This document shows positions 1-8,969 of a stretch of DNA of 64,000 nt, in pieces (the first letter of the stretch is position 1; every line of letters begins with the position of its first letter). This stretch comes from Clostridia bacterium (GTDB taxonomy: Bacteria > Bacillota > Clostridia > TANB77 > CAG-508), in the NCBI GenBank assembly GCA_017404545.1, contig JAFRCC010000018.1, positions 248,001 through 312,000 on the forward strand, written 5' to 3'. The notes below the pieces were generated by a model. It searched no databases and was not told the origin of the DNA. It saw only the letters and a program-made list of their open reading frames with translations. A program made the position numbers and the translations under genes.

Positions 1-749
1 TTAAATTTTTCAAGTTCCATTTTAGTTGTAAATGTTTTTGAATTACCATATACACCTGGCTTATATCCATTTTCTTCTGCTAACCTGCAGAATTCAAGTG
101 CCATATTTGTAATTTCTTCACTAGTTAAATTATCTGTTCTTGCAGTATCATCCTTTATTTTTTCTAAGTCATAAACTACTGGATAAGATATCTCTTTACC
201 TTTTAGGTGCTTAGATACAAAATCTGCTTCCTCCTTAACTTCTTCTATATTAATAGCTTGTGAAAAGAAATATACGCCAACCTCAATCCCAGCAGCTCTT
301 GCGCCCTCATAATTCTTTTCAAAATAACTATCTAATATTATTTTTCCAGATTCTCCGTATCCTCTGTAGCCAATTCTCAAAATAGCAAATTCAACTCCAG
401 CTTCTTTAACTTTATCCCAATCAATATTTTTTTGATGACTTGAAACATCAATTCCTAGCTTACTTGTATAATTATCATCATTATACTTATAATATTCACC
501 CGTTTTATCCAAATTACTCCAATTGTAACTATGCTTGTCTGCTTCCTTATTATATGGAACTTTTAAATACCCTTCTTCAATATCGTAGATTGTTATTTCC
601 TCTGGATCGACAACTTCCTCATCTTTTATAATTTTACCATCATTTGAAGTTTCAACGCTCTTTTGTAATACCGTATTTTTTCTACATATTCCTACTATCC
701 AAAAACAAATAATAAAAATAGTAACAACTACAACAATTTTCTTATTCAT
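1..749 (-). CDS. GH25 lysozyme (muramidase), membrane-anchored; C-terminus cut by window edge
   Basis: Glycoside hydrolase family 25 enzyme predicted to cleave the MurNAc-GlcNAc bond of peptidoglycan outside the cell. The reading frame is open from an ATG at 749 to the left edge (249 codons visible). Residues 4-22 form one hydrophobic anchor, then a polar linker of about 75 residues. The GH25 core starts at GIDVSSHQ (about 99-106), continues through FAILRIGYRG and GVYFFSQA, and has the acidic pair in VVYDLE (about 191-196), the expected catalytic region. The extreme C-terminus lies outside the window. An SD-like GGAGAT precedes the ATG. It sits alone, with about 150 bases of spacer on its 5' side. 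The family call is secure; whether it acts in wall turnover, sporulation or competition cannot be told. Confidence 0.9.
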   Translation of the reverse strand, partial: MNKKIVVVVTIFIICFWIVGICRKNTVLQKSVETSNDGKIIKDEEVVDPEEITIYDIEEGYLKVPYNKEADKHSYNWSNLDKTGEYYKYNDDNYTSKLGIDVSSHQKNIDWDKVKEAGVEFAILRIGYRGYGESGKIILDSYFEKNYEGARAAGIEVGVYFFSQAINIEEVKEEADFVSKHLKGKEISYPVVYDLEKIKDDTARTDNLTSEEITNMALEFCRLAEENGYKPGVYGNSKTFTTKMELEKF

Positions 750-853
750 AAAGCATCTCCTTACACATCCTATTTTCAATTTGAATTATATCATATACAA
801 ACGCATTTAGAAAGTGCAGCTTAATTTTTTGTAAAAAAATAAAATTACCTATA

Positions 854-889
854 AAATAACGAAAAACACGGACCTAATAACTAGATCCG
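854..889 (-). terminator. Rho-independent terminator of the 46-residue ORF
   Basis: Arms 869-876 and 882-889 pair with one mismatch (CGGAxCTA / TAGxTCCG, read on the plus strand). On the minus strand the hairpin is followed by GTGTTTTTCG. It lies just after the stop of the small ORF at 902. Confidence 0.6.
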
Positions 890-901
890 CGCCAAACGTT
901 T

Positions 902-1042
902 TTAGTACCTGTCGACACGAAGTCTCAGCGTAGAAGAAAAGTAGTCAAGCCACTCTCTCAGCGCCTTAGAGCTTCTATGTCTGCTGCCAGAAACTGTGAG
1001 GCATCTGAAAGATGTTCCCTCACCATAGTTGGAAACTTTCAT
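902..1042 (-). CDS. Small hypothetical protein, 46 aa
   Basis: No family recognised. The ATG at 1042 is preceded by GGAAG about 11 bases upstream. The frame also stays open to a TTG at 1099, but that codon lies in the U-tract of the neighbouring gene's terminator, so I prefer the ATG. The peptide is basic and Ser/Arg-rich (RHRSSK, LRLRVDRY) with no hydrophobic segment. The stretch is clearly richer in G+C than its surroundings. Support is a plausible SD, a following terminator and base composition. It could equally be a structured RNA that happens to be open in one frame. Confidence 0.35.
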   Translation of the reverse strand: MKVSNYGEGTSFRCLTVSGSRHRSSKALREWLDYFSSTLRLRVDRY

Positions 1043-1096
1043 AAAGTCACATACTTCCAGTAGATAATCTACCGCAGATATGTATATTAATTTTGT

Positions 1097-1136
1097 CAAA
1101 AAAATAGAGAAATCAAGACATTTCTTAATTTCTCTA
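1097..1136 (-). terminator. Rho-independent terminator of the 117-aa gene
   Basis: Arms AGAGAAAT (1106-1113) and ATTTCTCT (1128-1135); on the minus strand the hairpin is followed by ATTTTTTTG. It closes the gene ending at 1150. Confidence 0.75.
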
Positions 1137-1149
1137 CCTTTACATTTGC

Positions 1150-1503
1150 TTATCTATCTTCTTCGTGATTAACTTCTTTGCTTTGTTGTTCTTCATCTCT
1201 TACACCAAAGTAATTATCAAGCTTTGTTGATAATTCTTCTTTACTAACCAAAGAGCACTCTCCGCTCTTACCCCATACAACCTCATACATATCAATATTT
1301 TTACCCATAATACGTACAGATTCTGGTATAGCTTTCTCCATTCCATTGCATCCATTTACTTTATAAGATTTTCCATCTGCAAATACCGCAGCAATTATTT
1401 CTTTACTTCTGTATGGCAAATTCTTTAATCTTGACTTGGCCAAATCCAACTTACTTCTGTATATTTTTTTAGCATTTCCTTTTCTTCCCGTATATCTAGA
1501 CAT
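1150..1503 (-). CDS. Hypothetical protein, 117 aa
   Basis: Not recognised. The ATG at 1503 has a strong AGGAGG seven bases upstream, and a terminator follows the stop, so this is a real monocistronic gene. The N-terminus is very basic (MSRYTGRKGNAKKIYRSKL), the C-terminal 30 residues are acidic and polar. There is no signal peptide or membrane segment. The basic head could bind nucleic acid or ribosomes, but that is a guess. It is divergent from the U32 gene, with about 170 AT-rich bases between them that must hold both promoters. Confidence 0.75.
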   Translation of the reverse strand: MSRYTGRKGNAKKIYRSKLDLAKSRLKNLPYRSKEIIAAVFADGKSYKVNGCNGMEKAIPESVRIMGKNIDMYEVVWGKSGECSLVSKEELSTKLDNYFGVRDEEQQSKEVNHEEDR

Positions 1504-1674
1504 ACAATATCCTCCTAAAAAACACTTATCAATATATTTATGTTAACATATTTTACCAAAAAAGTAAAGCTCCTTGAGAATATTTTTAAATTTTATGGTT
1601 TTATTTACTTTTTATAATTATTTATGATATATTTTTATACAAAGTATTATTAATAATTTTTAGGAGATAATTAT

Positions 1675-4089
1675 ATGAATAATTACATAGAACTACTTTC
1701 ACCTGTCGGTGATTTTGATTGTTTAAAAGCTGCCATTCAAAACGGCGCAGATAGCGTATATTTTGGAGCAGATTCGCTAAGTGCTAGAGCATCAGCAACG
1801 AATTTTTCTATAGAAAATTTGCCTGATGCTATTAATTATGCAAAATTAAGGAATATTAAAACTCATTTAACACTAAATACACTCATCCAAAATAATGAGC
1901 TAGATGAAGCATTAGAAATTGCAAAGGTAGCATACGAAGCTGGAATTGATGCAATAATTGTACAAGATTTAGGCTTAGCAAGATACTTAATTAAAAATTT
2001 CCCAGACCTACCTATTCATGCTAGTACACAAATGACTATATACAACTTAGAAGGTGCTCAACTTGCAGAAGAGCTTGGATTTTCTAGAGCCGTACTTGCT
2101 AGAGAGCTTTCCATATCAGAAATTGAACATATTTGTAAAAATTGTAATATTGAAATAGAAACATTCATTCATGGAGCTCTCTGTATTTCTTATTCAGGGC
2201 AATGTTTACTTTCAAGTGCAATTGGAGGAAGATCTGGTAATCGTGGTAAATGTGCAGGCCCATGTAGATTACCCTATACACTTATAAAATCAGATTCAGT
2301 TTCAAAAAAAGAAATTGATTCAGGCTATTTGCTTAGTACAAGAGACGTTTGTGGACTTGAATTTATTCCTGCACTTATAAAAGCTGGCGTTAAATGTTTT
2401 AAAATTGAAGGCCGAATGAAAACACCAGAATATGTTGCAATTGTTACAAAAATATATAGAAAGTATATTGACCTTGCTCTATCTGGCAAAACATATTCTA
2501 TAGACTATACTGATGTAAAAGCTTTAATGCAAGTATTTAACCGTGGTGGTTTCTCAACTGGGCATCTAACAGATGAATACAATAGTGAACTTGTTTATCC
2601 AGAAAAACCAAATAACATGGGATTATACTTAGGAAATGTTCAAAAATTTAATCCTGATAAAGGTCATATAACTTTTTCTTCAAAAGAGACATTATCTATT
2701 GGCGATACAATCAGCGTTGAAAAAGAGACCGGAACTTATACAATTTCTGAGCTTATGCTTGGAAATACTAATATTGAAGAATCTTCCCCATTTCAACCGG
2801 TTACTATCGGGAGAATGAAAGGAAATATAAATGTTGGCGATAAGATATATAAAATGTCAAATAAAGAGCTTACTAGAATTACACTTGAAACTTTAAATAA
2901 AGAAAATATTAAAATATCTTTTAACTGCCTACTATCTATAAAAGAAAACCAACCAATTACTATGTCGGTTGCAAGTATTTCTGAAGATTCAGATGATATA
3001 TATAGTGATATTTACTTTACTGTTTCATCAGCAGTAAAACCTGTTCGAGCAATAAATGCACCACTTACTGAAGAACGTGTTATTACTCAAATTTCTAAAA
3101 CTAAAAATACGCCTTTTCAATTTGAAAATATTAAAGTTGAGATGGATAATAATATATTTATTCCTTCTATTAGTTGCTTAAATGAACTTCGCAGATTAGC
3201 CATAGAAAAAATAGAAACTGTTGTTAAGAACAGATATTCTAGAGAGCTTGAAAGAGATTTGCCTTCTATTTGGAATAAGAATAACGAAATAAAGAAAAAA
3301 ATAAAAAAATCTATATCAGTATTATTCAATAACTTAAATCAATATATGGACTATTCTCTCATGGAAAAAGTAGATCGAATATATATTCCATATAAATTTT
3401 TTATTGATTCTCATTATATCGAGACTATAAAATTATTGTGTAAAAAATCTGATGTATACATATATATGCCTACTATATCCAAGAAATTTGCAAACTATAA
3501 TTACGATAAGATATTATCAGATTTTCCAAAAATAAAAGGTTTTGTCTTATCAAATATATCTCATTTAAAACTTATAGAAAAATATCATGACAAATATGAA
3601 TTTATTGCCAATTATACCATGAATATCTTTAACGACTTAACATTAGATGAGCTTTCAGATTATGGTATAAAAATACTTACTCTATCTCCTGAGTTAAATA
3701 AAGAATGCATAAATAAAATTTCTGGAGACTTCAATACAGAAATTTTAACATACGGAAATTTACCATTGATGAATTTAAATTACTGCTTACTTGGAAAATC
3801 CAATAAATGCTATTTAAAATGCAAAAAACATTGTAATGATTATGCGAATTACTATTTAAAAGATAGACTTGGTTTTAACTTTAAATTGCAAACAGAAAAT
3901 GGGATTACAACAATGTTTAATTCAAAAATAACAAGCATAGAAACAAATGATATAAATGTATCTTCTATTCGCTTAGATTTTTTAGATGAATCTCTATCAG
4001 ATATTAATAATATTATAAGAACTAACAAAAATGGAAATAAATTAGAAGGTGAAAATTACACAAATGGGAATATAAATAAAGAGGTATAA
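1675..4089 (+). CDS. U32 family peptidase / RlhA-type RNA hydroxylation protein
   Basis: U32 family protein of 804 residues. Members such as E. coli RlhA (YhbU-V group) act in 23S rRNA hydroxylation; others are called collagenase-like peptidases. Residues 1-160 form the TIM-barrel-like start (LLSPVGDFDCLKAAIQNGAD). The U32 signature around ETFIHGALCISYSGQC (about 162-177) leads into a Cys-rich stretch ending KCAGPCRLPY, likely an Fe-S or metal site. FKIEGRMK follows. The C-terminal third carries another Cys group (CYLKCKKHC). The ATG has AGGAG eight bases upstream. Family membership is clear; the substrate is inferred and RNA modification is more likely than proteolysis. Confidence 0.9.
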   Translation: MNNYIELLSPVGDFDCLKAAIQNGADSVYFGADSLSARASATNFSIENLPDAINYAKLRNIKTHLTLNTLIQNNELDEALEIAKVAYEAGIDAIIVQDLGLARYLIKNFPDLPIHASTQMTIYNLEGAQLAEELGFSRAVLARELSISEIEHICKNCNIEIETFIHGALCISYSGQCLLSSAIGGRSGNRGKCAGPCRLPYTLIKSDSVSKKEIDSGYLLSTRDVCGLEFIPALIKAGVKCFKIEGRMKTPEYVAIVTKIYRKYIDLALSGKTYSIDYTDVKALMQVFNRGGFSTGHLTDEYNSELVYPEKPNNMGLYLGNVQKFNPDKGHITFSSKETLSIGDTISVEKETGTYTISELMLGNTNIEESSPFQPVTIGRMKGNINVGDKIYKMSNKELTRITLETLNKENIKISFNCLLSIKENQPITMSVASISEDSDDIYSDIYFTVSSAVKPVRAINAPLTEERVITQISKTKNTPFQFENIKVEMDNNIFIPSISCLNELRRLAIEKIETVVKNRYSRELERDLPSIWNKNNEIKKKIKKSISVLFNNLNQYMDYSLMEKVDRIYIPYKFFIDSHYIETIKLLCKKSDVYIYMPTISKKFANYNYDKILSDFPKIKGFVLSNISHLKLIEKYHDKYEFIANYTMNIFNDLTLDELSDYGIKILTLSPELNKECINKISGDFNTEILTYGNLPLMNLNYCLLGKSNKCYLKCKKHCNDYANYYLKDRLGFNFKLQTENGITTMFNSKITSIETNDINVSSIRLDFLDESLSDINNIIRTNKNGNKLEGENYTNGNINKEV

Positions 4090-4104
4090 ACCTCTTTATT
4101 TTAT
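4074..4104 (+). terminator. Terminator overlapping the U32 stop codon
   Basis: Perfect 12-bp stem (arms 4074-4085 and 4090-4101) with loop ATAA, followed by a T-rich run. The stop codon TAA is in the loop. Confidence 0.8.
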
Positions 4105-4144
4105 AATAGGAAAAAACATCTATTGTGAGTAGTTAGGAGGAATT

Positions 4145-5051
4145 ATGGTTTTAACATATACTATTTTAAATAATGATTCATATCAAAATGTTAAAGAAGT
4201 TTTAAAGGCTCATTTTGGAATATCTGAACGCCTTCTTTTACGCTTGAAAAATTCCAAGAAGATTTTTCTAAATGGTACTCCCACCTATGTATCAAATCCT
4301 GTATCTATAGGTGATAATATACAAGTTCATATTGATTTTGTTGAGGATAATAGTAACATAATACCAAAGAAAATGGATTTAAACATTTTATACGAAGATG
4401 AATGTTATTTAGTTTTAAATAAAGCTCCTAATATTGCAATCCATCCATCTATGCTCCATTACGAGAGCAGTCTTTCAAATGGCATAAAATACTATTTTGA
4501 TTCAATTAATCTTCATAAAAAAATAAGGCCAGTAAATAGGCTCGATAAAGATACTTCTGGCCTAGTAGTTTTTGCTAAAAATGAATATATTCAAGAATGT
4601 TTAGTTGCACAAATGAAATCGAAGTGCATGAAAAAAACATATATAGCAGTGTGCCACCGGCATATTTAAAAATAAAAGTGGAATAATTAACCTTCCTATT
4701 GCTCGAAAACCTGGAAGCATTATTGAACGTTGGATTGACCCATGTGGAGATCAGGCAATTACCCACTACAAAATTATTAATGAAAAAAATAATATTTCTG
4801 TTGTTTTGTGTCAACTAGAAACTGGACGTACTCATCAAATACGTGTCCACTTATCTTCGCTAGGTCATCCTATACTTGGAGATACACTATATGGAAGTTC
4901 ATCTGATTATGCGAATAGACAATTGTTACATGCATATAGACTAGAATTTATGCACCCTATTACTAAGAATAATGTATATTATACAGCCACAATCCCTCAT
5001 GATTTTAAACCGTTTATTAATTCCATAACTATACCAAACCAAGAAAATTAA
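4145..5051 (+). pseudogene. RluA-family 23S rRNA pseudouridine synthase, frameshifted
   Basis: Would convert uridine to pseudouridine in rRNA or tRNA. The first frame (4145-4669) has an S4-like N-terminal domain and the catalytic block NRLDKDTSG, with the conserved Asp, around residue 130. It then stops early after AVCHRHI. The remainder continues in the next frame through GRTHQIRVHLSSLGHPILGD and HAYRLEF, typical RluA C-terminal motifs, to 5051. Removing one base in CCACCGG at 4655-4660 restores one continuous protein of about 300 residues (AVCHGIFKNKSG at the join). A single extra base with both halves otherwise intact means a recent frameshift, an assembly error, or less likely programmed shifting. 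Strong SD AGGAGG six bases before the ATG. Confidence 0.85.
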
Positions 5052-5073
5052 TTTTCTTGGTTTGTCTTTTTTC
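5036..5073. terminator. Bidirectional terminator shared by rluA-like and 52-aa gene
   Basis: Perfect 28-base palindrome at 5036-5063 (arms of 14), followed on the plus strand by GTCTTTTTT. The stop codons of both converging genes fall within it. Confidence 0.8.
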
Positions 5074-5206
5074 CTTTTGTCATTTCATTTAATTCGTCTG
5101 CTCTTTTCTTTTGATCTGATGGTGATATCCATGAAAACATTGATGGAATTATCTCACCATATTTTGTACTATCGCTATTTGGCCTTGATTTACCCTTTTT
5201 ACTCAA
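5048..5206 (-). CDS. Small hydrophilic protein, 52 aa
   Basis: Not recognised. A TTG start at 5206 is preceded by AGGAGGTG (5215-5222). The product begins MSKKGKSRPNSDSTKYGE and ends in a Lys/Glu-rich tail (KKRADELNEMTKGKK). It is soluble and has no Cys. The frame stays open to a stop inside the shared terminator palindrome, which suggests a real gene boundary. The oddity is that its SD and start codon overlap the 3' arm and U-tract of the hairpin behind the PBP gene. It would therefore be expressed only by read-through or from a transcript in which the hairpin is opened. Confidence 0.5.
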   Translation of the reverse strand: MSKKGKSRPNSDSTKYGEIIPSMFSWISPSDQKKRADELNEMTKGKKTNQEN

Positions 5207-5247
5207 AAAATAAGCACCTCCTAGTATTCACTAGTATGTGCTTATTT
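5205..5247 (-). terminator. PBP terminator hairpin that also covers a downstream SD
   Basis: On the minus strand a 10-bp outer stem (arms 5238-5247 and 5208-5217) encloses a smaller CTAGT/ACTAG stem and is followed by six U. This is a good terminator for the PBP gene ending at 5260. The 3' side contains the GGAGGTG of the 52-aa gene, so the same fold would hide that ribosome site. Confidence 0.7.
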
Positions 5248-5259
5248 ATTTTTTCTATA

Positions 5260-7836
5260 CTATGGACCATCATCTTGCTCATCGTCTTCCGCTTCTTCTT
5301 GATGATTATTCCCATTATTATCACTATTTCCTGAACCATTATCAGAGTTATTATAGTTTTCATCTGGCTCTGCATTTGGTATATTAGTTATTTCTGCACT
5401 ATTATTGTTAGAAGATTGCTCTTCTTCTGTATGGCTATTATCAGTTTTATTTTTGCTAGCTGTATTTGAAGCATCATCATTTGTTGTATTTTTTGTTGTA
5501 TTATTTTTTGTAGTATTTGTTATGTTTGTCGCAGTTGTTTCATTCTTTGTTGTGTTAGTTGTTTTTGTCGTATTTTGCTTTTGATTATTTGAATTAGAGC
5601 TATTTTGTGAATTGCTCTTACTTCCTCCTATACAACTTGTGCATTGATCTGGAACCGTTCCAGATAAAAAATATTCTGTATATGCTCCTGAACAATTACT
5701 TGTTGCTGTTTTTCCTGTTTTAGGGCATATCATTGCTTTCTTAACATTTGAATTATCTGTAAATATTGTTTTAGCTAAGCCTGAATGAACATTCTTCATA
5801 ACAGTTGACCATAATACAACCGCTGGACTTTTTCCTTTATATTCTACAGTTTCTCCAATATCGTATCCATACCATGTTACTGCTGTATAATATGTAGTAA
5901 ATCCACATAACCACTTATCATAATTATTATTAGTTGTACCTGTTTTGGCAGCAACATCCATTCCTTCAATTTTACATGATTTTGCAGTTCCATTACTGCC
6001 TTCAACTGGTTGCTTTAATAATTGCTTCATTATACATGCAACTTCTGTAGAAAATACTTTCTTCTTTTTTTGCTTCGTTTTTAAAACAACTTTTCCTTTA
6101 TCGTTTTCTACCTTTGTATAAAATGTTGGTTCTATGTATATTCCATCATTTGCAATTGTGGCATACGCTGCCGCCATTTCTAGTGGAGTTATTCCTTTTT
6201 TTAAGCCTCCTAAAGCAAGCATTAGTGATTCATCCTCATCTTGAAGCGATGTTATTCCCATCTTTTTTAAGTATTTTATAGATTTTTTTGGTGTAATTTG
6301 TTCCATCATCTTTACGAAAGGTATGTTTTGCGAAGACTCAACCGCCCTCCTTACTGTAATTTCACCTATATAATCGTCATTATTTGTTGGAGAATAGCCA
6401 CCTGCCGTTCCATCATTAAATGTAGTTGGTTCATCTACGTACATTGAAGCTGGTGTAAAGGTTTTCTCTGCTATACCCGGTATTAATACAGCCAATGGCT
6501 TAGATGCAGATCCGGTTTGTCTATATGCCTGAGTTGCCCTGTTAAAGCCTCTTGATGTAGTCTTTTCACCTAAACCTCCTACACATCCTACGACATATCC
6601 GTTAGATTGATCTATAATAACCATTGCTGACTGAGATTTATTTCCTGTTGTACTTGACGTTATTATATATTTGCTCTTCTCATACTCATCTTCAATTTTC
6701 TTTTGAATATCTGTATTCTCCGTACTATATATCTTTAAGCCTGCCATGTAAACATAATTTTTTGCGAATCTACTATCTATGTGCTTTCTACTTGAAACAT
6801 CATTTATTACTTCATTTATTACACTATCTGCATGATATGAATATACACCGCTTGAATCAGCCTCAATTGTTCCATTTTTGAAATTCAATCCAGCTTCGAT
6901 TTCTTGAATCGCTTGATTGTATTCGTTTTGACTAATATGTTTCAAATCTAGCATCTTTTTTAATACAGTTTTCGATCTATTCTTTATTTTTTGTGTATTA
7001 TCTCTATCTGAAAATGGATTGTATGAGTTTGGAGAATTATTAATTCCTGCTAAAAACGCACATTCCGCTAGACTTAAATTTGACACGTCTTTATCAAAAT
7101 AATACTTTGCTCCAGCTTTAACACCATATGTATTTGGTGCAACATATATTATATTAAAATACGCATTAAGAATATCGTCTTTACTACAGAAAGATTCTAT
7201 TTCATAAGCCCTATACCATTCTTCTACTTTTCTATTAATATTTGTGTCATCATTTCCTGTTAAGTTCTTCACAAGTTGTTGTGTTATTGTACTTCCCCCA
7301 AAAGAAGATTTACCGAAATGCGTAACATACGTTCCTATAGCTCCCACAGTTCTTTTCAAGTCTACTCCCTTGTGCGAATAAAAACGCTCATCTTCTATAT
7401 CTACATACGCATTTTTTAGATTTTCTGGTATCTCTGACATACTAACATTGCTTTTTTTGCGCTCAGCTCCTACAGTTTCTAATATATTTCCATTTGCATC
7501 TATGATTACAGAATTTTCATTTTTCATCATTGGAAGAATTAAATTTTTCCATTTAAAATATGAAAATATTACATAAACAGAAAATATTGCATATAATAAT
7601 ATAAATATTTTGTTAAATCTTTCGTTAAATCGCTTTTTTCTTTCGCTCATAGGTTTGGCAGTAGATATAATTCTAGAAGATTGTTTTGTTCTTTTAATTG
7701 AAATATGCTCTTCTTTCCTTCTTCTTTGAATCCCATCTTCTTCAATTTTTCTTCCACGATTTTCGTTTCTTATTTTTTTTGAATTTTTTGAGTGTTTATT
7801 TATCACTACTTTTTTTTGATTATCTTTACTTCTCAA
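5260..7836 (-). CDS. Class A penicillin-binding protein (transglycosylase/transpeptidase)
   Basis: Bifunctional peptidoglycan synthase that polymerises lipid II and cross-links strands outside the membrane. I place the start at the TTG at 7836 because GAGGTG lies six bases upstream; the frame is open further but without an SD. This gives 858 residues. A basic cytoplasmic head (1-75) is followed by one TM helix (about 76-94). The GT51 domain shows EDERFYSHKG (about 148-157), GGSTITQQ (about 180-187) and RKVEEW. The transpeptidase domain has SASK (about 443-446), SQN (about 502-504) and KTGT (about 631-634), so both active sites look intact. The last 120 residues are a Asn/Thr/Ser-rich low-complexity tail ending in acidic residues. 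Monocistronic. Confidence 0.95.
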   Translation of the reverse strand: MRSKDNQKKVVINKHSKNSKKIRNENRGRKIEEDGIQRRRKEEHISIKRTKQSSRIISTAKPMSERKKRFNERFNKIFILLYAIFSVYVIFSYFKWKNLILPMMKNENSVIIDANGNILETVGAERKKSNVSMSEIPENLKNAYVDIEDERFYSHKGVDLKRTVGAIGTYVTHFGKSSFGGSTITQQLVKNLTGNDDTNINRKVEEWYRAYEIESFCSKDDILNAYFNIIYVAPNTYGVKAGAKYYFDKDVSNLSLAECAFLAGINNSPNSYNPFSDRDNTQKIKNRSKTVLKKMLDLKHISQNEYNQAIQEIEAGLNFKNGTIEADSSGVYSYHADSVINEVINDVSSRKHIDSRFAKNYVYMAGLKIYSTENTDIQKKIEDEYEKSKYIITSSTTGNKSQSAMVIIDQSNGYVVGCVGGLGEKTTSRGFNRATQAYRQTGSASKPLAVLIPGIAEKTFTPASMYVDEPTTFNDGTAGGYSPTNNDDYIGEITVRRAVESSQNIPFVKMMEQITPKKSIKYLKKMGITSLQDEDESLMLALGGLKKGITPLEMAAAYATIANDGIYIEPTFYTKVENDKGKVVLKTKQKKKKVFSTEVACIMKQLLKQPVEGSNGTAKSCKIEGMDVAAKTGTTNNNYDKWLCGFTTYYTAVTWYGYDIGETVEYKGKSPAVVLWSTVMKNVHSGLAKTIFTDNSNVKKAMICPKTGKTATSNCSGAYTEYFLSGTVPDQCTSCIGGSKSNSQNSSNSNNQKQNTTKTTNTTKNETTATNITNTTKNNTTKNTTNDDASNTASKNKTDNSHTEEEQSSNNNSAEITNIPNAEPDENYNNSDNGSGNSDNNGNNHQEEAEDDEQDDGP

Positions 7837-7970
7837 TAAATACACCTCTACATTTTTTATCTTTGTAATTTTACCATTACATAATAAAATTTGCAACTTA
7901 CTTGCGCCTTTATTATATAACAATAAAGACATTATGATAATTGCAAAAGACAAAATTCAAGGCAAATGTC

Positions 7971-8060
7971 CGCATAATTGTTCGTGTACGAAAATTTCGC
8001 AGAAATTTTCTGTGCAATGTTTGGCGAAGCCTTTATATTATAGGAATTCCTATAATATAA
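7971..8060 (-). repeat. Post-terminator palindromic repeat, copy A
   Basis: Contains a perfect 28-base palindrome (8033-8060, centre GGAATTCC) and a tail with TGTGCAATGTTTGGCGAAGC and AATTGTTCGTGTACG. It abuts the sigH terminator. The closest relative is at 36903-36987, with partial copies at 60906 and 42077. All are in the same orientation relative to the terminator in front of them. Confidence 0.7.
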
Positions 8061-8094
8061 AAAAGATTTTAAGAATCTTTTCTTAAAATCTTTT
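8061..8094 (-). terminator. sigH terminator
   Basis: Perfect 15-bp stem (8061-8075 with 8080-8094), loop of four; the minus-strand 3' arm itself ends in U and continues UUUAUA. It begins three bases after the sigH stop. Confidence 0.85.
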
Positions 8095-8096
8095 AA

Positions 8097-8744
8097 TCAA
8101 TTATCATTAATATGTATATTTTTACTTGTTTTTTTACGAATTCTCTGAATTGCATTATCAACCGATTTTACCGGAGCATCTAATTTTTTTGCAATAATTG
8201 TATATGAACTTCCTTTTACAAGTTCATTTAACACTTGCTTTTCAAATGGACTTAGTGATTTTTCTATCACACTTTCAACATCTTTATAATACTCCTTCTT
8301 GGTTATAGTATCCAGCGGATCTTCTATTACGTTTGCATCGAAAATCTCATATATGCTCGTATCATCGTCTGTATCATCATAAGCTGACATGTTCAAAGAA
8401 AGATATGAATTTAGTGGCATATGCTTCTGTCTGTTCGAGGTTTTTATAGCCGTAATAAGCTGTCGTTCAACACATAAGTTAGCGAACGATTTAAAAGAAT
8501 TTTGTTTTTCAGAATCGTAATTTTTAACAGCTTTATACAAGCCTATTAAGCCTTCTTGCACAATATCTTCTTTTTCTGCTCCAACTATAAAGTATCTGCT
8601 AACTTTCATATTAACGACCTCTTTATATTTATTTAACAGAAACTCCAAAGCATCATTATCTCCAGACTTAATTTTTTTGATTAAATCTTCATCATTTTCA
8701 TTTGTGTAATTAATTAGATTAGCATTTGTGTTATCATACATCAT
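8097..8744 (-). CDS. sigH: RNA polymerase sigma-H factor (Spo0H)
   Basis: Sigma factor for the transition state and sporulation onset. The 215-residue protein has the SigH layout: region 2 with KYKEVVNMKVSRYFIVGAEK, then EDIVQEGLIGLYKAV and SFKSFANLCVERQLITAIK, then RQKHMPLNSYLSL, a block diagnostic of SigH. Region 4 contains SPFEKQVLNEL and a helix-turn-helix ending VDNAIQRIRKK. Length matches the family. AGGAGG lies about 13 bases before the ATG, a long spacing. Known SigH targets include spoIIA, whose operon is also in this window. The gene is alone with its own terminator. Confidence 0.93.
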   Translation of the reverse strand: MMYDNTNANLINYTNENDEDLIKKIKSGDNDALEFLLNKYKEVVNMKVSRYFIVGAEKEDIVQEGLIGLYKAVKNYDSEKQNSFKSFANLCVERQLITAIKTSNRQKHMPLNSYLSLNMSAYDDTDDDTSIYEIFDANVIEDPLDTITKKEYYKDVESVIEKSLSPFEKQVLNELVKGSSYTIIAKKLDAPVKSVDNAIQRIRKKTSKNIHINDN

Positions 8745-8907
8745 AAGTTTTCTTGTTCCTCCTGAAGATTCTTCGTTTGCTTCATTCTGGATTTATTATA
8801 ATCATCTTGTTTATTTAATGTCAAGAATTTTAATTGATTTTTCTTTTGTTTTTCCTATTATTTCGTATATTTCACACTAAACTACTTTTTCTGTAAACTA
8901 TATAGAT

Positions 8908-8957
8908 GAAAAAATAAAATAGATGAAGTAATCTATATATAGCTCACTTCATCTATT
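8908..8957 (-). terminator. Terminator of ftsY operon (after lipoprotein)
   Basis: Arms AATAGATGAAGT (8918-8929 on plus) and its complement (8946-8957) form a 12-bp stem. On the minus strand it is followed by UUAUUUUUUC. Confidence 0.8.
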
Positions 8958-8969
8958 CACTTTTCTATA

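Noticed and set aside
1043..1099. N-terminal extension of the 46-aa ORF to a TTG
   Set aside because: The TTG lies in the U-tract of the preceding terminator and lacks an SD.
5062..5334. 90-codon plus-strand hydrophobic ORF
   Set aside because: Antisense to the 52-aa gene and the PBP tail; the hydrophobicity comes from the complement of Asn/Asp codons.
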